From Symbiodinium natans (taxonomy: Eukaryota > Sar > Dinophyceae > Suessiales > Symbiodiniaceae), in the NCBI GenBank assembly GCA_905221605.1, contig CAJNDS010002768.1, positions 765,001 to 829,000 on the forward strand: a stretch of DNA of 64,000 nucleotides, given 5' to 3'. Below the pieces are notes generated by a model. The model worked only from the letters and a program-made list of their open reading frames with translations, did not search any database and was not told where the DNA came from. Numbering within the stretch: position 1 is the first letter of the stretch; each line of letters starts with the position of its first letter. Below, one piece after another: positions 34,201 through 41,300 of the stretch. Made by a program: the position numbers and the translations under genes.

Positions 34201-37200
34201 GTTGAAGGGTTTAGGGTTTAGGGTTTAGGGTTTAGGGTTTAGGGTTTAGGGTTTAGGGTTTAGGGTTTAGGGTTTAGGGTTTAGGGTTTAGGGTTTAGGG
34301 TTTAGGGTTTAAGGCTTAGGGTTTAGGGTTTAAGGTTTCGGGCTTGAGGGCTGAAGGGTTTCAGGGTTGAAGTGTACAGGGTCGACAGCTTGTGTACTGT
34401 CGTGCGCTTGCGGTTTGGGGCTCAAGGCTACATGCACCCTAAACCCTAAACCCTAAACCCTAAACCCTAAACCCTAAACCCTACATCACTTCTTAAACCC
34501 TCATTTGAGTAAACCCGAACCGTAAACCCCTCAACCCGGTTACCCGAAGACCTGGAACAGCAAACCCCTTAGTTCAGCCCCTACAACCCTAAGACTCCAG
34601 AACGGCTATCCACGGCCCCCAAACCCAACAAGTGACCCTCAGAGAACTACCCACCCCTAAACCCTAAACCCTAAACCGTAAACCCTAAACCCTAAACCCT
34701 AAACCCTAAAACCCTAAACCCTAAACCCTAACCCTAAACCCTAAACCCTAAACCCACGGCAACCTAAGTCCGAACTTTGCCCATCTGCCTTCCACGCAGA
34801 TGTGGAGGGCGTGCCATCCCGGGCCTCTTCATAGGACAGAAGGCGTAGGGCTTCGGGCTCAGAGTTTAAGGTTTAGGGTTTAGGGTTTAGGGTTTAGGGT
34901 TTAGGGTTTTAGGTGTATAGAAGGGAAGCTCGCTGGTGCTAAAAGCACCCGGGCCGCTCGCTTGCGTTAGCATGTAGTCCCACCCCAACCACACAAACTA
35001 TTCTCATTTAGGGTTTAGGGTTCACCCCCCAAACCCCCCTCAAGGGCGGCTTTCTTGCTTTATACAAAAGAGCAGGGTGGGGCCTCCTGAGCTTTGTGGA
35101 GCCTGTCAATGGCTCGTAGGCTTTTTGGAGCTTGCACGGAGGAAAACGGAGGGGTGCCTAAAACCGTCGATTGCAATACAAAAAAACCAACATTTTCACT
35201 ACCAGGGCTTCATGCAGGAGGTTTTGAAGGCGTGTAGTAAAATCGTGCAAAACAGGGTCAGAAGAAAAGGGTCAGCCTGGGGCTTGAGGTGCCGGGCCAG
35301 GTCGGGGCTGCAGGCAGTGGTTAGGGCAGGGCTTAGGGTCAGGGGGTCAGTGGCCAGGGGCCCAGGATCTGCCAGCCTGGGACCCCAGGCCCCGTTGAGG
35401 GGGGTACCCCCAACCCTCAAAAAAACCAAAAGACGCCAATGGCTTCGGGTTTGGGGTCCTTGTTTTTTGTTAGGGCTGACGGTCTAGGTTTGAGGCGTAG
35501 CCAGGCACTGCAGGCCCCGTCTACCGGGAGGCTTTACCCTCCCTCACCGTTCTGTGGAGACGCTCGGTCGGGGACCTCGGTCGAAGCCTCGAGCGCCCAT
35601 GTAAATGGACAGCGGCGCTCTCGGCAGGGTTTAGGGTTTAGGGTTTAGGGTTTAGGGTTTAGGGTTTAGGGTTTAGGGTTTAGGGTTTAGGGTTTAGGGT
35701 TTAGGGTTTAGGGTTTAGGGTTTAGGGTTTAGGGTTTAGGGTTTAGGGTTAGGGTTTAGGGTTTAGGGTTTAGGGTTTAGGGTTTAGAGTTTATACAGTG
35801 TTTAAGGTTTAGGGGTTCAGGGTTCAGGGTTTCAGACTCGCAAGACAAGAGGACCCAATCACAGATGCAGGGGCAATAGAAATCGGAGTTGGGGCTTCTC
35901 ATGCGTTTAAGGTTTTAGGGCTGTGGGGTCGACTGTCTGCAGGTAGAGGGTAGGATTTAGGGTTTAAGGTTTAGGGTTTAGGGTTCAGGGCTTCCAGTTT
36001 TCAGCTTTGCCCAAGACCTAAAACCACAAGGCCAGAAGCCCCCACTATCCGGAGCCGTGGTTCGGGCTTCGGGGCCTGTCGAACCCTTCTAGGGTTTCGG
36101 CTTTAGGGCGACATGCCTTTTGAAGGCTTTGAGGGCTTCTGGTCGCCTGGCGCCAGATACGCAGCTCGCCCTTTGGAAATTCCAGCCTGCTGGAGAGTCC
36201 AAGCTCAAACCCCCTTCTAAGGTTTAGGCTTTGGGCTTTGGGTTTAGGGTTTTAGGGTTTTAGGGTTTTAGGGTTTTAGGGTTTTAGGGTTTTAGGGTTT
36301 TAGGGTTTAAGGGTTTAAGGGTTTAAGGGTTTTAGGGTTTAGGGTGCATCTTGGACATGTGGCTTCGTGCTGAGGAACCCAAGCCCTTAGCCCCTAAAAC
36401 CCTCAGCCTGACCTCGACCCCTGCATTGTAAGTAAAACGGCTTTTTCGGCGAAGGCATGTCGTTTTGGGTTTAGGGTTTAAGGGTTTAGGGTTAGGGTTC
36501 AGGGTTTAGGCATCCTTCCAAGGAGTAGCCGTAAACCCTAAGCCCTAAGCCCTGCACCCTACACCCCAAAGTCTAAGCCCCTACACGCTAAACCCTAGAC
36601 CCAAACCCCTAAACCCTCAAACCTACAAACCCCCTTAGTCTTGGTTTTCGGGTTCGAAGGTTTCAGGCAACCTAGCAGCCCCTACAAGCTCCAAACCCTA
36701 AGCCCCTCATTGCGGAAGGATACTCCGAAAGCCTCCGTTCGGTTTAGGGTTTAAGGTTTAGGGTTTAGGGTTTAGGGTTTAGGGCTTAGGATTCAGCATC
36801 TCAAGTCCAAGCATTCACTGCAAGTCCAAGCATTCACTAATCAAGCAATTACTCCAGGAAAATACCCACCCGCCCAAAGAATCCCACAACACTTGTAGAA
36901 CGACCTTGCCCAGCAAAAAAATGACCTTGCCCAGTAAAAAAATGACCTTGCCCAGTAAAATATGACCTTGCCCAGTAAAAAAATAACCCTGCCCAGTAAG
37001 AATATGACCTTGCCCAGTAAAAAAAATGACCTTGCCCAGTAAAGATATGACCTTGCCCAGCAAAAAAATATGACCTTGCCCAGTAAAAGCATGACCTTGC
37101 CCAGTAAAAAAAAAATGCCCTTGCCCAGTAAAAACATGACCTTGCAAAAATGACCTTGCCCAGTAAAAACATGACCTTGCCCAGTAAAAAAAGGACCTTG

Positions 37201-38219
37201 CCCAGTAACCCTCGTTTTTGAGACCGAACGACCTTGCCCAGTAAAAAAAAAAGGACCTTGCCCAGTAAAAAAATGACCTTGCCCAGTAAAAAAAATGACC
37301 TTGCCCAGTAAAAAAAATGACCTGCCCAGTAAAAATATGACCTTGCCCAGTAACCCTGTTACTGGGCAAGGTGATTTTTTACTGGGCAAGGTCATTTCTT
37401 TACTGGGCAAGGTCGTTTTTTTAGACCGAACGACCTTGCCCAGTAAAAAAATGAACTTGCCCAGTAAAAAAAGACCTTGCCCAGTAAAAAATGACCCTTT
37501 CCCGGTAAAAAAACAACCTTGCCCAGTAACTCATTAACATTTGAATTATATATGAAAGAGAGGTTTAGGGCTTAGGGCTTAGGGTGTAGGGTTTAGGGTT
37601 TAGGGCTAAGGGCTTAGGGCTTAGGGCTTAGGGCTTAGGGCTTAGGGCTTAGGGCTTAGGGCTTAGGGCTTAGGGTTTAGGGTTTAGGGTTTAGGGTAAC
37701 CCGGCGCTCCTACAACGCTCGAAGTAGTGGACGAACATCCGGAGCTTCGCCACCTCCTGGCGGGCCGGACTCCTACAACAACGTTGTCTTTGGGGGTTTA
37801 GGGTTTAGGGTTTAGGGTCTAGGGTTTAGGGTCTAGGGTTTAGGGCTTGGGGTTCGGGGTTTCGGGGGTTTAGGGTTTAGGGTTCAGGGTTCAGGGTTTA
37901 GGGTTTAGGGTTTAGGGTTTAGGTTTTGGGTTTAGGGTTTAGGGTTTAGGGTTCTGGGTTCAGGGTTCTGGGTTCTGGGTTTAGGGTTTAGGGTATAGGT
38001 TGGGATGTTCCCCCTTATACCAGCCTGAACCCTGAACCCGAACCCCTGCGGGGCTCTTGAAGGAAGGGCTGCCGTGGGAAGAGGAGCTGCCCAAAGTTGC
38101 AGGAGGGCATTTTGTCTTCGCCCTCCAGGAGGCAAAGAAACATCTGCCTGGGACGGTTTAGGGGTTTGAGGGTTTAGGGGTTTGAGGGTTGAGGGTTTGA
38201 GGGTTTGAGGTTTGAGGTT

Positions 38220-38307
<88 letters not shown>

Positions 38308-41300
38308 GGTTTGAGTTGAGGTTTCATTAAGGGTTTGAGGGTTTAAGGGTTTAAGGGCTTGAGGTTTCATTAAGGGCTTATAGGTTTAAGGGCTTAAGGG
38401 TTTAAGGGCTGAAGGGTTTCAGGGTTTAAGAGTTGAAGGGCTTAAGGGTTGAAGGGCTGAACTTAAGGACTTGGGCGGGGAGGGGAAGTCTCCAAAAAGT
38501 GCGACTTCTAGGGTTTAGGGAAACCTGAAACCTAAACTGGTCGCGCTCTCAATTTCGGGTTCTCGGGCGCCGACAGTTAAGGTCCTATGGTCCCTTCTAA
38601 CCCCCAAAACCTTAACCCTAAACCCTAAACCCTAAACCCTAAGCCCTAAACCCGGAGAGAAACCCAGAACTCCCAAGACTTGCAGGCACGTGGCGCCATG
38701 ATGCTCAAGACCAGCCCCCTCTCCAGCGCCAGGTAGCCCTTGGTGTGTCAGGGCTTCGGGTTTCGGGTTTAGGGTTGAGGGTTGAGGGTTGAGGGTTGAG
38801 GGTTTAGGGTTGTAGGGATTTAGGGTTGTAGGGATTTAGGGTTGTAGGGATTTAGGGTTTAGGGTTTAGGGTTTAGGGTTTAGGGTTTAGGGTTTAGCCC
38901 CAAACTCCAAACCCTCAAGGAGCCCAGCTTCAACAATAGAAGGCTAAGCAGGGAATGCGCTTCGGGCTCAGGCCTTGGGCGGTTCAGGAATTCAGGGGTT
39001 CCCTAGACCCACCCTAAACCCTGAACCCTGAACCCTAAACCCTTCGGCGGTTTGGAGTTTGAGGTCTTTTGGGCTTGGGGTGGGGCCCGCAACAAGCGCC
39101 AAACCCTGCCCTGCATCCCCAAACTCTGCGGATTTGGGGTTTAGGGTTTAGGGTTTAGGGTTTAGGGTTTAGGGTTTAGGGTTGCGGGGGGCCCAGGTGG
39201 AGGGTCTGTTTCGTGCTTCTTTCTCTCACTTCATTACAAAATCACGCTCATTTTCTTCACAATAGTGTGAAGATTGCATGGTCTTGGAGATATGAACTTA
39301 CCAATCATCTGTTTTGGCTGGTTCGCTCCTTTCACGGGTTCCTTTCGACAGTTCACTTCTTAACCTTGCCTGTAGACTTCCTTCACGAGCCAAGGGTGAA
39401 AAGAGGTCGAAAGTGGGGTCTTTTGGTGGTTAACAGATCAACTCCTCGAGACAGAGGTAAAAGACGAGGGTTCTGATGGTGACGCCTTAATGGTACGGTT
39501 TCTAGGTACGGTTTCTAAGTCAAGAGCGTTCCTGTCCCTTCTTGCCCCATTCACAGGTGTTACAGTACTAATATGGTATAACCGCGTAAAAGAGAACACA
39601 GACGACGTGACCGTGAACTTAGGGTTCAGGGTTCAAGCTCGGGTCTTCGGCCGCAAACTCAAGTTGAAAGGTGCGCGACCTTCTCCGAGATCCTTCATAC
39701 CAACTACGTACCGTACATATGGGCGGTTGTCAAAATTGTGGTCCCTTTTTGGATCCCTACGATAATACGGCACCTACTATTTAGAGTACCCCCAAAGGGA
39801 TCATAATTTTGACGGTCACCCATATATCATCGTGGGGGTTTACGATTTTCAGGGGTACGTTCTTGGGGTCCTTGTGATAAAGTAATCCTACTACTTGGGG
39901 AACTATATTAGGGGTCCCCGATCTTCGTAAACCCCCTACGTTGAACTCTAAACCCTACAAAGCCTAAAATCCTAAACCTTTGATTCGGGAATCCTATACA
40001 CAGAGGTACCACTCAACCCTAAACCCTAAACCCCAAACCCTAAACCCTAAACCCTAAACCCGAAACCCTAAACCCCTGGGGCTCAAGCGCTGCGCCCCTG
40101 CTCCAGCTTCTTGAGGACCGGGTGATCTTTGAAATACTTCGGCAGCTCGCCTCCGCGCGAAATTTGAGGGCCCCGAACCCGGAGCTCCGAAGTCTGAATA
40201 TTTTGGGGTTTAGGGTTTAGGGTTTAGGGTTTAGGGTTTAGGGTTCAGGGTTTAGTGTTTAGGGTTTAGGGTTTAGGGTTTAGGGTTTAGGGTTTAGGGT
40301 TTAGCTTCTTTGGGGGGGTTATACGGTTTATAGGGTTTTCTGATCCCGAAACCCTAAACCCCCGCAATCCCGAACCCCTCCACCAACCCAACCCTGAACC
40401 CGAAACTCTATAAACCCTAAACGCGAAACCCTAAACCCTGAACCCAAAACCCTGAACCCGATACCAAGTCTGGTTCAGGTGGATGAAGAGTTCAGGGCCT
40501 AGGGTGCTGGGGTTTCGGATGTAGGGTTTCAAGACGAAGCTCTGGCTTTGTTGCTGCAAAGGCGGGTTTAGGGTTTAGGGTTTAGGGTTTAGGGTTTAGG
40601 GTGTAGGGTTTAGGGTTTAGGGTTTAGGGTTTAGGGTTTAGGGTTTAGGGTTTAGGGTTTAGGGTTTAGGGTCTCGGGTGTAGGTTGAGGATTTCGGGAT
40701 GAAGCTCTGGCGTTGGTGCCGCAAAGGCCCCTTGCCGAGGTGGTCAAGAGGCCAACCCTCAACATTAAAAAACAATCGCTGGGAACGAGAAACAAGCACT
40801 AAACCCTAAACCCTAAACGCTTAACGCCCTGAAGCCCACCCTGAGCTGTAAGTTTAGAGTCTAATTTCGAAGGAGGGTTAAAACGTTTTGGGCTGAGAGT
40901 TTAGGATTGAGGGTGGGAGCGCCTGCTTTCTCGAGGATGAAAGGCAAGGTGTGCGGGAAGAAGTTCCTGCGAGCTCTACATCCCACACCCCCAAGCCCTA
41001 CACCCTAAACCCTAGAACCCTGCACTAAACCTTAGGATCCTAAACCCTAAACCCTAAACCCTAAACCCTAAACACCCTGAGATGGCTACAACAGAGGGCG
41101 TCTCCGGGGTCTGGGGTTTGGGCTTCGGGCTTAGTGCTGAGGCTTAGGAGGGCTCAGCGTTTAGGACTTAGGAGGCTTGGGCTTTATGGTTTAGGGTTTG
41201 GGGGGTAGGGTTTAGGGTTTAGGGTTTAGGGTTTAGGGTTTAGGGTTTAGGGTTTAGGGTTTAGGGTTTAGGGTTTAGGGTTTAGGGTTTAGGGTTTAGG

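Noticed and set aside
34780-34850. Extra PARG exon
   Set aside because: It reads well (LRLLSYEEARDGTPSTS) but exons 7 and 8 already join in phase with family-like spacing.
36815-37410. 184-189 aa minus-strand ORFs rich in FYWARS and LLGKV
   Set aside because: They translate the 21-bp GACCTTGCCCAGTAAA array of E4.
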